Assembly: GCF_900143645.1 (NCBI RefSeq)
Contig: NZ_FRFD01000010.1
Location: 29,406-93,405 of the forward strand
Origin: Anaerocolumna xylanovorans DSM 12503
GTDB lineage: Bacteria > Bacillota > Clostridia > Lachnospirales > Lachnospiraceae
DNA length: 64,000 nucleotides
Reading direction: 5' to 3'
The notes beneath the pieces were generated by a model, which saw only the letters and a program-made list of their open reading frames with translations, was not told the DNA's origin and did no database searches. A program made the translations under genes and the position numbers. This document shows positions 44,202-52,776 of this stretch, piece after piece (within the stretch, counting starts at the first letter, position 1; each line of letters begins with the position of its first letter).

Positions 44202-45236
44202 TTAGAAGCAACGATTCTTATCTGTCTTATCACAATTTCCAAACTTTGTACAACGATAGCATATTTCATTGGCAAGACCTGTTCCTTTAAAGTACTCTTT
44301 TAGATTTTCAAAGGTAATTTCCGCAATATTGCTTAGCGCTTCCTTTGTTAAAAAGGCCTGATGTGAAGTTACTATGACATTGGGCATGGAGATTAAGCCT
44401 GAAAGGATATCATCCTTTATAATCTCACCGGATAAATCCTCGTAAAAGAATTCGGTTTCTTCCTCGTATACATCAAGGACAGCTCCTCCTACCTGCTCTT
44501 CCTTTATGGCATGAAACAGGTCCTCGCTGTTTATCAGGGCACCTCTTGAAGTATTAATAAGGAAAACACCCTTTTTCATTAACTGCAGCGTATTCTTATT
44601 AATCATATGCCAGGTTTCCTTCGTCAGGGGACAATGCAGTGATATAACATCTGAACGTTCACATAATTCCTGTAAGGACACATAATGAAGTCCCGATTCT
44701 GTCTGGGGATAAAGGTCATATGCCAAAATCTCCATCCCAAAGCCTTTACAGATGTCAATAAAGATTCTTCCGATCTTCCCCGTTCCGATAACTCCCATAG
44801 TCTTCCCGTGCAAATCAAATCCAGTCAGACCATTCAGGCTGAAATTATGTTCCCTTGTCCTGTTATATGCCCTGTGTATCTTCCGGTTTAAAGTAAGCAA
44901 AAGAGCCATTGCATGTTCTGCCACCGCATAGGGTGAATAGGCCGGTACCCTGACAACATGTACCTTTCCAAAAGCGGCCTTAAAATCAACATTATTATAC
45001 CCTGCACAGCGCATGGCAATAAGCCTTACGCCTCCCTCATAAAGGATATCAATCGTTTTTGCATCAATGGTATCATTTACAAAGGCAACTACTGCTTCAT
45101 AGCCTCTGGCCATAATTGCAGTATCCGCATTTAATTTCGGCTCGAAATAATCAATCTCGAAGTCAAATGCTTCTTTATACATATCAAAATAGGTCTTATC
45201 ATAAGGTTTTGTATCAAAAAAACAAATCTTTTTCAT
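44202..45236 (-). CDS. ldhA: D-lactate dehydrogenase (2-hydroxyacid dehydrogenase family)
   Basis: 344 residues from the ATG at 45236 (AAAGGTG upstream). NAD-binding MGVIGTGKIGRIF is near residue 150; catalytic Arg, Glu and His appear in NTSRGALIN, VLDVYEEE and VTSHQAF. It reduces pyruvate to D-lactate with NADH. The C-terminus carries an additional Cys-rich tail (CYRCTKFGNCDKTDKNRCF) not needed for the fold. It lies 52 nt after the methylglyoxal synthase gene, so the two may form a transcription unit feeding lactate formation. Confidence 0.9.
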   Translation of the reverse strand: MKKICFFDTKPYDKTYFDMYKEAFDFEIDYFEPKLNADTAIMARGYEAVVAFVNDTIDAKTIDILYEGGVRLIAMRCAGYNNVDFKAAFGKVHVVRVPAYSPYAVAEHAMALLLTLNRKIHRAYNRTREHNFSLNGLTGFDLHGKTMGVIGTGKIGRIFIDICKGFGMEILAYDLYPQTESGLHYVSLQELCERSDVISLHCPLTKETWHMINKNTLQLMKKGVFLINTSRGALINSEDLFHAIKEEQVGGAVLDVYEEETEFFYEDLSGEIIKDDILSGLISMPNVIVTSHQAFLTKEALSNIAEITFENLKEYFKGTGLANEICYRCTKFGNCDKTDKNRCF

Positions 45237-45288
45237 TCCCACCACACCTTTCTGCTAAGGCAAAGGAAAATGATATTTCTGTTCTGCC

Positions 45289-45774
45289 TTATTTTGGTTC
45301 GGAGAATTTCTCAATTCTTTCCTTCATGGTCTTATTGAAATTCTCAACCTTTCTGTCATACTCATCATTCATCAGTGACGATGCAAGAAGGAAATCCGCC
45401 GTAGCCAGATTGTTTGCAATTGGAATATCATAAACAACCGCTATACGAAGAAGTGCCTTTACATCCGGGTCATGGGGCTGTGATTCCAGCGGATCCCACA
45501 AAAAGATCACAAAATCAATTCCACCCTCTACGATTCGGCAGCCTATCTGCTGGTCACCGCCCAGAGGGCCGCTGTTATAGCCTTTTACCGGCAATCCTGT
45601 CTGTTCGGATATCAGCCTTGCAGTCGTTCCGGTACCGCAAAGAAAATGGTTCTTTAATATATCCTTGTTCTTGTCGGCCCATTTTACCAGTTCCTGTTTC
45701 TTGCCATCATGAGCAATTAATGCAATATGTTTCGTCTTACCTATCTTAAAATAAATATAATCATCTAATAACAT
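45289..45774 (-). CDS. mgsA: Methylglyoxal synthase
   Basis: 161 residues from the ATG at 45774 (CAGGAGG upstream). Signature segments: IALIAHDGKKQELV with the catalytic Asp/His region, CGTGTTARLI for phosphate binding, SGPLGGDQQIG, and FLWDPLESQPHDPDVKALLR with the catalytic Asp. It converts dihydroxyacetone phosphate to methylglyoxal when phosphate is low or sugar phosphates accumulate. It precedes ldhA on the same strand. Confidence 0.96.
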   Translation of the reverse strand: MLLDDYIYFKIGKTKHIALIAHDGKKQELVKWADKNKDILKNHFLCGTGTTARLISEQTGLPVKGYNSGPLGGDQQIGCRIVEGGIDFVIFLWDPLESQPHDPDVKALLRIAVVYDIPIANNLATADFLLASSLMNDEYDRKVENFNKTMKERIEKFSEPK

Positions 45775-45946
45775 ACTACCTCCTGTCAATCCCTTATCCA
45801 TATAAATCGCTTGTTTTCATCTCTAAACTTGTCCGCTTAAACTTAGTCCTGATTCTCTGCTAATATTTCCATAAATCAGGGAGATGAACCCTACTGCGGT
45901 TACATCTCTATCATACTTGCTTTGCCATAAAAATGCAATGCAAATC

Positions 45947-46198
45947 TCATTTGAACAAATAGCAAACTAAGTGCTGCAAGCTTTTTGTTTGAAATACATC
46001 AAGAACTTTATTGGACGCCTTATCTTCCTTTAATGTGGTATCCACTTTGTTTGGAGGATTGGTTCCGGGAGTAGAACTTCCGCTCGGCCTACTGCTGCTT
46101 ACCGTTGAAGTGATGCTCGTAGGTTCCTTATAGGCAGTTGATGCTGTGCTCACTGGCGCCTTGTAACTACTGGTCTTTCTTGAGGTAGCTAATGCCAT
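45947..46198 (-). CDS. Ser/Thr-rich small protein, unknown function
   Basis: 83 residues. Residues 5-55 are almost entirely Ser, Thr, Ala, Pro and Lys, low complexity and likely disordered; a short basic segment and a hydrophobic end (LQHLVCYLFK) follow. No signal peptide. ATAGGAGG at ideal spacing before the ATG argues it is translated. I do not recognise a family. It stands alone. Confidence 0.55.
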   Translation of the reverse strand: MALATSRKTSSYKAPVSTASTAYKEPTSITSTVSSSRPSGSSTPGTNPPNKVDTTLKEDKASNKVLDVFQTKSLQHLVCYLFK

Positions 46199-46261
46199 AT
46201 TGTCCTCCTATGTAGATTTATCTATCTTACCTTTTCCTCCAAGAGAAACAAATCAGAACCA

Positions 46262-46420
46262 TTCTCCTTCTTTGCAGCTTTGGTTCAAAAGATAAGAACT
46301 ATTGCAGATATTTTATTTCAAGACCTTTTTTCGTCATGGAATAGAGATAGCCGGTTCCCAGTTGGAACCATTACCGCATCCATTGGATTTGTAATCTATG
46401 TTTCAATAGTAATCCCATAA
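46262..46420 (+). pseudogene. C-terminal fragment of a possible FecCD-type ABC permease
   Basis: An open frame without start reads AALVQKIRTIADILFQDLF, SWNRDSRFPVGTITASIG and FVIYVSIVIP before TAA at 46418. PVGTITASIG resembles the PVGxxTAxIG end of iron-siderophore or cobalamin permeases. Nothing upstream encodes the rest, so if the match is real this is gene debris. The remaining gap up to the citrate synthase promoter holds a hairpin at about 46474-46500 followed by a T-rich stretch, and no gene. Confidence 0.35.
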
Positions 46421-46565
46421 TTTTTTGATATGGCAGACAATCCAGATGTGCTGATTGGTCAAAAAAATTCCCCTGCCTTTTGACAGGAGGACCTTTTCTT
46501 ATTATTTTTCACTTCATTGATGTATATTTATAAATAGCAGGTAAATATTTTTTACCTGTTCCTGC

Positions 46566-46594
46566 TTGTGATATCTTCCTTTTTATGCTAGAAT
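46566..46594 (+). promoter_or_regulatory. Promoter of the citrate synthase gene
   Basis: TTGTGA (46566-46571), 17-nt spacer, TAGAAT (46589-46594) preceded by TG (extended -10). The leader is about 120 nt. Confidence 0.6.
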
Positions 46595-46720
46595 GTATAT
46601 TATTATCTATGTATTATCTTTTCATCATAATTCAATCTGATTTTTACTCATTTGAAATTATACTTAATCCTGCAAAATAATACATAGTGCTACAAAAAAT
46701 ATAACCCAAAGGAGGCTGTT

Positions 46721-48088
46721 ATGAGTAATATTGATTTTTCCAGTATTACACCTGAAATTTTGGCACTTTCCGATTTGTGTACCCAAAACAGTGTAATTGA
46801 TCCCTCTCTTTACTCCAAGTATCAGGTAAAAAGAGGGCTTAGGGATGTGAGCGGTGCGGGTGTGTTAACCGGTCTGACAGAAATTGCAGAAGTACGTTCC
46901 CATCTGATCGTAGAATCTGAATATATTCCTTGTGAAGGGCAGCTTTTTTACAGGGGTATTGATGTAAAACAAATTGTACAGGGTTTTATTGAAGAAAACC
47001 GGTTCGGCTTTGAGGAGGTTACATACCTGCTGTTATTTGGTACGCTTCCTACGAAAGAAGAACTTAGCAATTTTAAAAGACTTCTTGGCGAATATCGTTC
47101 TCTTCCCACATCCTTTGTAAGAGATATTATTATGAAGGCCCCCAGTAAAGATATGATGAATACGCTGGCAAGAAGTGTCCTTACCCTGTATTCCTATGAT
47201 GATAAAGCTGATGACATTTCCTTGCCCAATGTACTGCGGCAGTCGCTTCAGCTTATTTCCTTATTCCCTCTGCTGTCCGTATACGGCTATCAGGCATGCA
47301 GCCACTATCACGACGGGCAAAGCCTGTATATACACACCCCTGACCCTGATCTTTCTACTGCGGAGTTAATTCTTCATCTCCTAAGGCCGGACAGCAAATA
47401 CACTCCCTTAGAAGCAAAAATCCTGGATGTTGCTCTGGTGCTTCATGCAGAGCACGGAGGCGGTAATAACTCCACGTTTACTACACACGTAGTAACTTCA
47501 ACCGCCACGGATACGTATTCCTCCGTTGCTGCTTCCCTGGGTTCCTTAAAAGGGCCTAAGCACGGCGGTGCAAATATTAAGGTTATACAGATGTTTGAAG
47601 ACATGAAGAACTCATTGAGGAACTGGGAGGATGAAGATGAGGTACGGGGCTATCTGACTTCTCTGATTAATAAAGATGCATTTGATAAGTCCGGTCTTAT
47701 TTATGGTATGGGGCATGCTGTTTATTCCATTTCCGACCCCAGAGCCGAAATATTTAAAAGCTTCGTAGAAAAGCTTTCCGAGGAAAAAGGCCGCAAGAAG
47801 GAATATATGCTTTACAATATGGTTGAAAAGCTGGCTCCGGAAGTTATTGCAAGGGAACGTCCGATTTATAAAGGTGTCAGTGCCAATGTAGACTTTTACA
47901 GCGGTTTTGTGTACAGCATGCTAGACCTTCCGCTTGAGCTGTATACTCCTATCTTTGCTATTGCAAGAATTTCAGGCTGGAGTGCCCACCGCATGGAAGA
48001 GCTTATTAATGCCGGTAAGATTATCCGCCCGGCTTATAAGAGCGTGTCCAAATTAAAAGGCTATACCAAGCTATCCGATAGAACATAA
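46721..48088 (+). CDS. gltA: Citrate synthase
   Basis: 455 residues. Catalytic residues are visible: His in HAEHGGGNNSTF, GPKHGGAN, His in GMGHAVYSISDPR and Asp in SANVDFYSG. It condenses oxaloacetate and acetyl-CoA, the first step of the oxidative branch toward 2-oxoglutarate and glutamate in fermentative clostridia. It has about 45 extra N-terminal residues compared with many bacterial enzymes of about 370-430. AAAGGAGG precedes the ATG. Monocistronic with own promoter and terminator. A 2-methylcitrate synthase function cannot be excluded. Confidence 0.94.
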   Translation: MSNIDFSSITPEILALSDLCTQNSVIDPSLYSKYQVKRGLRDVSGAGVLTGLTEIAEVRSHLIVESEYIPCEGQLFYRGIDVKQIVQGFIEENRFGFEEVTYLLLFGTLPTKEELSNFKRLLGEYRSLPTSFVRDIIMKAPSKDMMNTLARSVLTLYSYDDKADDISLPNVLRQSLQLISLFPLLSVYGYQACSHYHDGQSLYIHTPDPDLSTAELILHLLRPDSKYTPLEAKILDVALVLHAEHGGGNNSTFTTHVVTSTATDTYSSVAASLGSLKGPKHGGANIKVIQMFEDMKNSLRNWEDEDEVRGYLTSLINKDAFDKSGLIYGMGHAVYSISDPRAEIFKSFVEKLSEEKGRKKEYMLYNMVEKLAPEVIARERPIYKGVSANVDFYSGFVYSMLDLPLELYTPIFAIARISGWSAHRMEELINAGKIIRPAYKSVSKLKGYTKLSDRT

Positions 48089-48096
48089 AGAACTAT

Positions 48097-48149
48097 AAAA
48101 ACAGAAGGAGTTTTCACATTATTTATTGTGAAAGGCTCCTTCTGTTTTT
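48097..48149. terminator. Bidirectional terminator after citrate synthase
   Basis: AAAAACAGAAGGAG pairs with CTCCTTCTGTTTTT, continued by TTTCACA/TGTGAAA. It separates convergent genes. Confidence 0.88.
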
Positions 48150-48184
48150 GCTACCTTACGTATATTGTTTCCTGCATCTGTTTG

Positions 48185-48451
48185 CTATTCTTTTTGCTTA
48201 AACAGACTTATGATAAAGAGCAATATTACCGCACCAACAATTGATACAATAAAACTCCAGATATTTAAGCCTGTTGCAGGACCCCATCCAAATATACCGG
48301 CAAGCCAACCTCCTATGAAGGCACCTACTATACCCACCAGAATATTCATCCCAGCACCCATCTGGCTGTCCTTTTTCATTATCTTACTGGCAATCCAACC
48401 GGATATACCTCCCAAAATAATCCATATTATAATATTACTGATTTCCGGCAT
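48185..48451 (-). CDS. GlsB/YeaQ/YmgE-family membrane protein
   Basis: 88 residues from the ATG at 48451 (AGGAAGG upstream). Three hydrophobic segments with the Gly-rich family pattern IIWIILGGISGWIASKIM, NILVGIVGAFIGGWLAG and a final IVGAVILLFIISLF. Members are small transglycosylase-associated stress proteins of unknown mechanism. It follows the CsbD-like gene by 4 nt. Confidence 0.88.
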   Translation of the reverse strand: MPEISNIIIWIILGGISGWIASKIMKKDSQMGAGMNILVGIVGAFIGGWLAGIFGWGPATGLNIWSFIVSIVGAVILLFIISLFKQKE

Positions 48452-48455
48452 ATCA

Positions 48456-48668
48456 TCACCTTCCTCTCTCGTTTTTAATTTTATCAATGATTTCGTTGGC
48501 TTTACTAGCAGCCTTTTCTTTTATTTCTTCCCCTTTTTCACTGATTTCACTCCCCATTGTTTGAATCTTACCCTTAAGCTCCAACTGGTCGGAGTGAACC
48601 ATCTTACCGGCAGTTTCTTTCATTTTTCCGGACAAATGGGTTATCTGATTGTTCATTTTATTATCCAT
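48456..48668 (-). CDS. CsbD-like stress protein
   Basis: 70 residues from the ATG at 48668 (GGAAGGAG upstream). Highly charged and helical: NQITHLSGKMKETAGKMV and QLELKGKIQTMG resemble CsbD, where such proteins are induced by general stress. Coupled to the YeaQ-like gene, a common stress pairing. Confidence 0.75.
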   Translation of the reverse strand: MDNKMNNQITHLSGKMKETAGKMVHSDQLELKGKIQTMGSEISEKGEEIKEKAASKANEIIDKIKNERGR

Positions 48669-48754
48669 TTTTACTTCTCCTTCCTTATCTTTAGTATGCA
48701 ATAAGAACACATAAAAAATTCAGGAAAAGTAAGGATGAAAATTTATTTTTTGTC

Positions 48755-49546
48755 TTACATTTTTCGAAATCTCTCATATCTTTGTGAGGTAATTTCCTCG
48801 CTGCTTTTTTCTTTATAAGTATGGAGAAAATTGAGAATAGAAAGCCTTAAAGCTTCAGTTACGCTCTGTATATTCGTCAAATTAACCGGTTCTTCCTCCG
48901 GAATGATTTTTTCAATAATTTTTAATTTTATCAGATCCTGTGCCGTTATCTTCATAACTTCTGCCGCTTCGGACGCTCTTTTGCTGTCCTTCCAAAGAAT
49001 AGACGCAAAACCCTCCGGAGAAAGAATTGAATAGACTGCATTTTCTAACATCCATACTTCATTGGCAACTGCAAGAGCCAACGCACCGCCGCTGCCCCCT
49101 TCCCCTGTTATGATACTAAGAATGGGGACCTTTAACCCTGACATTTCAAACAGGTTTCTGGCAATTGCCTCTCCCTGTCCCTTTTCTTCCGCTTCTATTC
49201 CCGGATAGGCCCCCGGAGTATCTACAAAGCAGATGATGGGCCTGTTAAATTTCTCTGCCTGTTTCATCAGTCTTAATGCCTTACGGTAGCCGGAAGGATT
49301 CGCCATCCCATAGTTTCTTCTTGCATTTTCCTTTATAGTACGTCCCTTTTGCAGGCCGATGACTGTGACATACTCTCCTTCTATCACAGCGATTCCTCCG
49401 GTGACGGCTCCATCATCCCTTCCCTGCCTGTCTCCGTGAAGCTCTATGAATTTATTGAAAATACCGCCGATAAAATCAAGGCTGGTAGGCCGTTCATTTC
49501 CTCTTGCAATTTCAACACGTTCCCATGCTGTCAGTTCAGCTGCCAT
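48755..49546 (-). CDS. accA: Acetyl-CoA carboxylase carboxyltransferase alpha subunit
   Basis: 263 residues from the ATG at 49546 (AGGGAG upstream). Conserved segments: ERVEIARGNERPTSLDFI, CFVDTPGAYPGIEAEEKGQG, GEGGSGGALALAVAN and YSILSPEGFASILWKD. With AccD it transfers the carboxyl from biotin to acetyl-CoA, giving malonyl-CoA. It lacks the long N-terminal coiled part of the E. coli protein. Last gene of the fatty acid operon. Confidence 0.95.
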   Translation of the reverse strand: MAAELTAWERVEIARGNERPTSLDFIGGIFNKFIELHGDRQGRDDGAVTGGIAVIEGEYVTVIGLQKGRTIKENARRNYGMANPSGYRKALRLMKQAEKFNRPIICFVDTPGAYPGIEAEEKGQGEAIARNLFEMSGLKVPILSIITGEGGSGGALALAVANEVWMLENAVYSILSPEGFASILWKDSKRASEAAEVMKITAQDLIKLKIIEKIIPEEEPVNLTNIQSVTEALRLSILNFLHTYKEKSSEEITSQRYERFRKM

Positions 49547-49653
49547 GCTAATCTGCTCCCTTCTTCTAATCCTTTTACTAAATACAGGCACAGGAGTCTA
49601 CCGTACTCATGCAGAATCTTGTGCCTGTTTTATCTTTTCCATATCAGCAGTAT

Positions 49654-50514
49654 TTATTTTGACTTCTCCGTACTTTTGATAAGAAGAGACAAGGTTTGTT
49701 TTAATTTATTCCGTTTTACTACCTTATCAATAAATCCATGCTCCAATAAAAACTCAGCACTTTGAAAGCCTTCCGGCAGCTTTTGTCCTATGGTCTGCTC
49801 AATTACCCTTGGCCCCGCAAAGCCGATCAATGCCCCGGGTTCTGCCAGAATGATGTCTCCAAGCATGGCAAAGCTTGCCATAACTCCTCCGGTTGTTGGA
49901 TCTGTTAACACGGGTATATATAAAAGCCCTGCTTCGTCATGCTTTTTGATAGCTCCCGCAGTCTTTGCCATCTGCATTAAAGATACAATTCCCTCCTGCA
50001 TCCTGGCACCGCCTGAGCAGCAAAAAAGGATTACCGGAAGCCTGCTCCCGGTAGCTGTTTCTATGAGGCGGGTTATCTTTTCTCCCACCGTTTCTCCCAT
50101 ACTGCCCATAAGAAAGGTAGAAGCCATAACTCCAATGGCTACTTCCATTCCGTCTATGGTTCCTTTTCCTGTCACCACAGCATCGTCAAGCCCTGTAGCC
50201 ATACGAAGATGATTTAATTTTTCCTGATAGCCCGGAAAGCAAAGAGGGTCACTTACCGGAAGGTTCACATCCCACTCGGTAAAGCTTCCTGTATCCAATA
50301 CCATACTAAGCCTGGTTCTGGGGCTAATGCGAAAATAATTACCGCACACAGGACAGATGTAAAAGTTTTGGACTACATCTTCCAGATAGACAATTTCATT
50401 GCACGTATCGCATTTGTCAAAAAGTCCTTCCGGAACCTGGGCATCGTAAAGGTGGGCAAGCTTTTTTTGCATACTGCTGTCTGCAAGATTTTTTTTAAAC
50501 ATTTCCTTTAACAT
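49654..50514 (-). CDS. accD: Acetyl-CoA carboxylase carboxyltransferase beta subunit
   Basis: 286 residues. A zinc ribbon is formed by CDTCNE and CPVCGNYF (about residues 36-62), followed by the crotonase-like carboxyltransferase fold (CCSGGARMQEGIVSLMQM, PTTGGVMASFAMLGD, IGFAGPRVIEQT). It pairs with AccA. It starts 13 nt after accC ends. Confidence 0.96.
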   Translation of the reverse strand: MLKEMFKKNLADSSMQKKLAHLYDAQVPEGLFDKCDTCNEIVYLEDVVQNFYICPVCGNYFRISPRTRLSMVLDTGSFTEWDVNLPVSDPLCFPGYQEKLNHLRMATGLDDAVVTGKGTIDGMEVAIGVMASTFLMGSMGETVGEKITRLIETATGSRLPVILFCCSGGARMQEGIVSLMQMAKTAGAIKKHDEAGLLYIPVLTDPTTGGVMASFAMLGDIILAEPGALIGFAGPRVIEQTIGQKLPEGFQSAEFLLEHGFIDKVVKRNKLKQTLSLLIKSTEKSK

Positions 50515-50527
50515 GATGACCTCTTTC

Positions 50528-51895
50528 TTAGATAGCCTTAGGCATTTCTTTCCTGTCTTTCAGGAGCTTTTCTACAAAGGCAGTATCCGTATTTCCATTT
50601 TTAAAATCTTCATGATTGATGAGCGTATATAGAAAATCCAGGTTTGTGTCAATTCCTTCGATTACCAGTTCACCAAGCACTCCACGCATTTTCTGTATAG
50701 CCTGCTCTCTGTCGGTATCGTGTACCATCAACTTAACAAGGAGGGAATCATAGGCTGCGGGAATCTTATAGCCTGCATAAAGGGCAGAATCAATCCTCAC
50801 ACCATTGCCTCCGGGAAAATGAAGGGAAGTAACCGTACCGGGACAGGGCATAAAATCTTTCATAGGATTTTCTGCATTAATTCTGCACTCGATGGCATGC
50901 CCCTTCATTACCACATCTTCCTGGGACAATAAAAGCGGTCTGCCTTCAGCAATTTTAATCTGTTCCTTTATCAGGTCAATGCCTGTTACCAGCTCGGTAA
51001 TACCATGTTCTACCTGAATTCTTGTATTCATTTCTATAAAATAAAACCTGTTACTGCTATCCAATATAAATTCTATGGTTCCCGCATTCTGATACCCTAC
51101 GGTCTTAGCTGCCTTCACCGCCGCTTCTCCCATAGCTTTTCTGATTTCCGGAGGCACATGATGGGCCGGTGCTTCCTCAATCAGCTTTTGATGTCTTCTT
51201 TGAAGGGAGCAATCCCTCTCGCCAAGATGTATAACTTTGCCGTAATTATCTGCCAGAATTTGAAATTCAATATGTCTTGCCCCTTCAATATATTTTTCAA
51301 TATAGAGGGTGTCATCTCCAAAGGAATTCTTTGCTTCCTGTCCGGCTGTTTCAAAGAGCTTTGCAAACTCTTCTTCTTTCCTTACAATACGCATGCCCTT
51401 TCCGCCGCCTCCGGCGCTGGCCTTTATGATAACCGGATAGCCTATGTCTGCGGCGATTTTTAATCCTTCCTCCACGGAAGCCACCGCTTCTTTGGTTCCC
51501 GGAACCACCGGTACTCCCGCTTCTATCATAGTTCTTCTGGCTTCTGACTTGTTGCCCATCTTATCAATTATTTCTCCGGAAGGTCCGATAAAAATGATAC
51601 CGCATTTTTTGCAAAGTTCAGAGAACCTGGCATTTTCTGATAAGAAGCCAAAACCCGGATGTATGGCATCTGCGCCTGCCGCACAGGCTGCACTTATGAT
51701 TCTGTCCATTTTCAGATAGCTGTCTTTTGAGGATACAGGCCCGATGCAGATGGTTTCATCTGCCAATTGGGCATGGAGGGCGTCCTTATCAATATCTGAG
51801 CATATAGCTACAGAATATACTCCCATTTCCCTGCAGGCACGTATAATCCGTACTGCGATTTCTCCTCTGTTGGCAATTAAGATTTTATTTATCAT
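50528..51895 (-). CDS. accC: Biotin carboxylase
   Basis: 455 residues from the ATG at 51895 (AAAGAGG upstream). MINKILIANRGEIAVRII starts the protein. The ATP-grasp loop is ASAGGGGKGMRIV; catalytic EMNTRIQVEHGITE is near residue 285. It carboxylates the biotin on AccB using ATP and bicarbonate. Preceded by fabZ at 13 nt. Confidence 0.97.
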   Translation of the reverse strand: MINKILIANRGEIAVRIIRACREMGVYSVAICSDIDKDALHAQLADETICIGPVSSKDSYLKMDRIISAACAAGADAIHPGFGFLSENARFSELCKKCGIIFIGPSGEIIDKMGNKSEARRTMIEAGVPVVPGTKEAVASVEEGLKIAADIGYPVIIKASAGGGGKGMRIVRKEEEFAKLFETAGQEAKNSFGDDTLYIEKYIEGARHIEFQILADNYGKVIHLGERDCSLQRRHQKLIEEAPAHHVPPEIRKAMGEAAVKAAKTVGYQNAGTIEFILDSSNRFYFIEMNTRIQVEHGITELVTGIDLIKEQIKIAEGRPLLLSQEDVVMKGHAIECRINAENPMKDFMPCPGTVTSLHFPGGNGVRIDSALYAGYKIPAAYDSLLVKLMVHDTDREQAIQKMRGVLGELVIEGIDTNLDFLYTLINHEDFKNGNTDTAFVEKLLKDRKEMPKAI

Positions 51896-51908
51896 CACTA
51901 CCTCTTTC

Positions 51909-52331
51909 CTAGCTGATTGCAAATATAAGTTCTGCTTCTGCAAATACCTTGTCACCGTCATAAGCCTTTGCAGAGGCTACCCCTATACTTCCCTTTCCTT
52001 TTATCAACTCAACCTCCAGTGTCAATACATCACCGGGTATTACCTTATTTCGAAACCTTGCCTTATTCACTCCGCCAAAGTAAGCATTTTTACCCTTATT
52101 TTCCTCCAGCGACAAGCAGACAACCGCTCCTACCTGGGCCATTGCCTCCAGTATCAAAACTCCCGGCATAACCGGCTCCCCCGGAAAATGTCCTTCAAAG
52201 TAAGGTTCATTGTAGCTTACACATTTTTTCCCGATTGCACGTTTACCGGGTTCCAATTCTTCAATTCTGTCAACCATTAAAAAGGGACTTCTTTGGGGTA
52301 TGATTTTCTTTATTTCATTGATATCTAACAT
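51909..52331 (-). CDS. fabZ: 3-hydroxyacyl-ACP dehydratase
   Basis: 140 residues, hot-dog fold. The catalytic His and Glu are in GHFPGEPVMPGVLILEAMAQ. It dehydrates 3-hydroxyacyl-ACP to trans-2-enoyl-ACP. No FabM or FabA gene is seen beside it, so how unsaturated chains are made is not shown here. Lies between accB and accC. Confidence 0.96.
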   Translation of the reverse strand: MLDINEIKKIIPQRSPFLMVDRIEELEPGKRAIGKKCVSYNEPYFEGHFPGEPVMPGVLILEAMAQVGAVVCLSLEENKGKNAYFGGVNKARFRNKVIPGDVLTLEVELIKGKGSIGVASAKAYDGDKVFAEAELIFAIS

Positions 52332-52350
52332 GTGATAGTCTTTCCCTCCT

Positions 52351-52773
52351 TTACAGGGGCTTTAGGAATATCAGTGCCTGACCGTATTCCACCATATCCT
52401 TGTTGTGTACTTCAATCCTCTCGACAATGCCGTCATATTCCGACTCTATTTCATTCATCAGCTTCATGGCTTCAATAATTCCCACAGCCTGCCCCTTCTT
52501 TACTCTGTCACCTACCTGAACGTAAGGGTCGTTCTTTTCGGATTTCGCCGTATAAAAGGTACCAACCATAGGAGACTTGATAACCAGTAAGTCTTCCTCT
52601 ATTTTCGAATTGCTTTCCTCTGGTAAGGGCATCTTCACATTGGTAATAACCTCTGTTTTAAGGTTTCTCTCACATTCAAGCTCCAGTGACACATCATTGT
52701 CTTTGTAGCGGAAGGCTGTTATATTACTTGCTGAAACCGCTTTGATCAATTCAAGAATCTCTTCTTTTTTCAC
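52351..52773 (-). CDS. accB: Biotin carboxyl carrier protein
   Basis: 140 residues. The N-terminal part (1-60) is variable, with a linker near 55-65; the biotinyl domain ends with the biotin-accepting Lys in EAMKLMNEIES (about residue 105). It carries carboxyl groups between AccC and AccA/AccD. It begins 3 nt after the fabF stop. Confidence 0.96.
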   Translation of the reverse strand: MKKEEILELIKAVSASNITAFRYKDNDVSLELECERNLKTEVITNVKMPLPEESNSKIEEDLLVIKSPMVGTFYTAKSEKNDPYVQVGDRVKKGQAVGIIEAMKLMNEIESEYDGIVERIEVHNKDMVEYGQALIFLKPL

Positions 52774-52776
52774 AGG

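Noticed and set aside
48097..48149. Another copy of the dispersed repeat (contains TTTCACA/TGTGAAA)
   Set aside because: It is a simple bidirectional terminator; the GGCTCCC-like string is part of its stem and the rest of the unit is absent.
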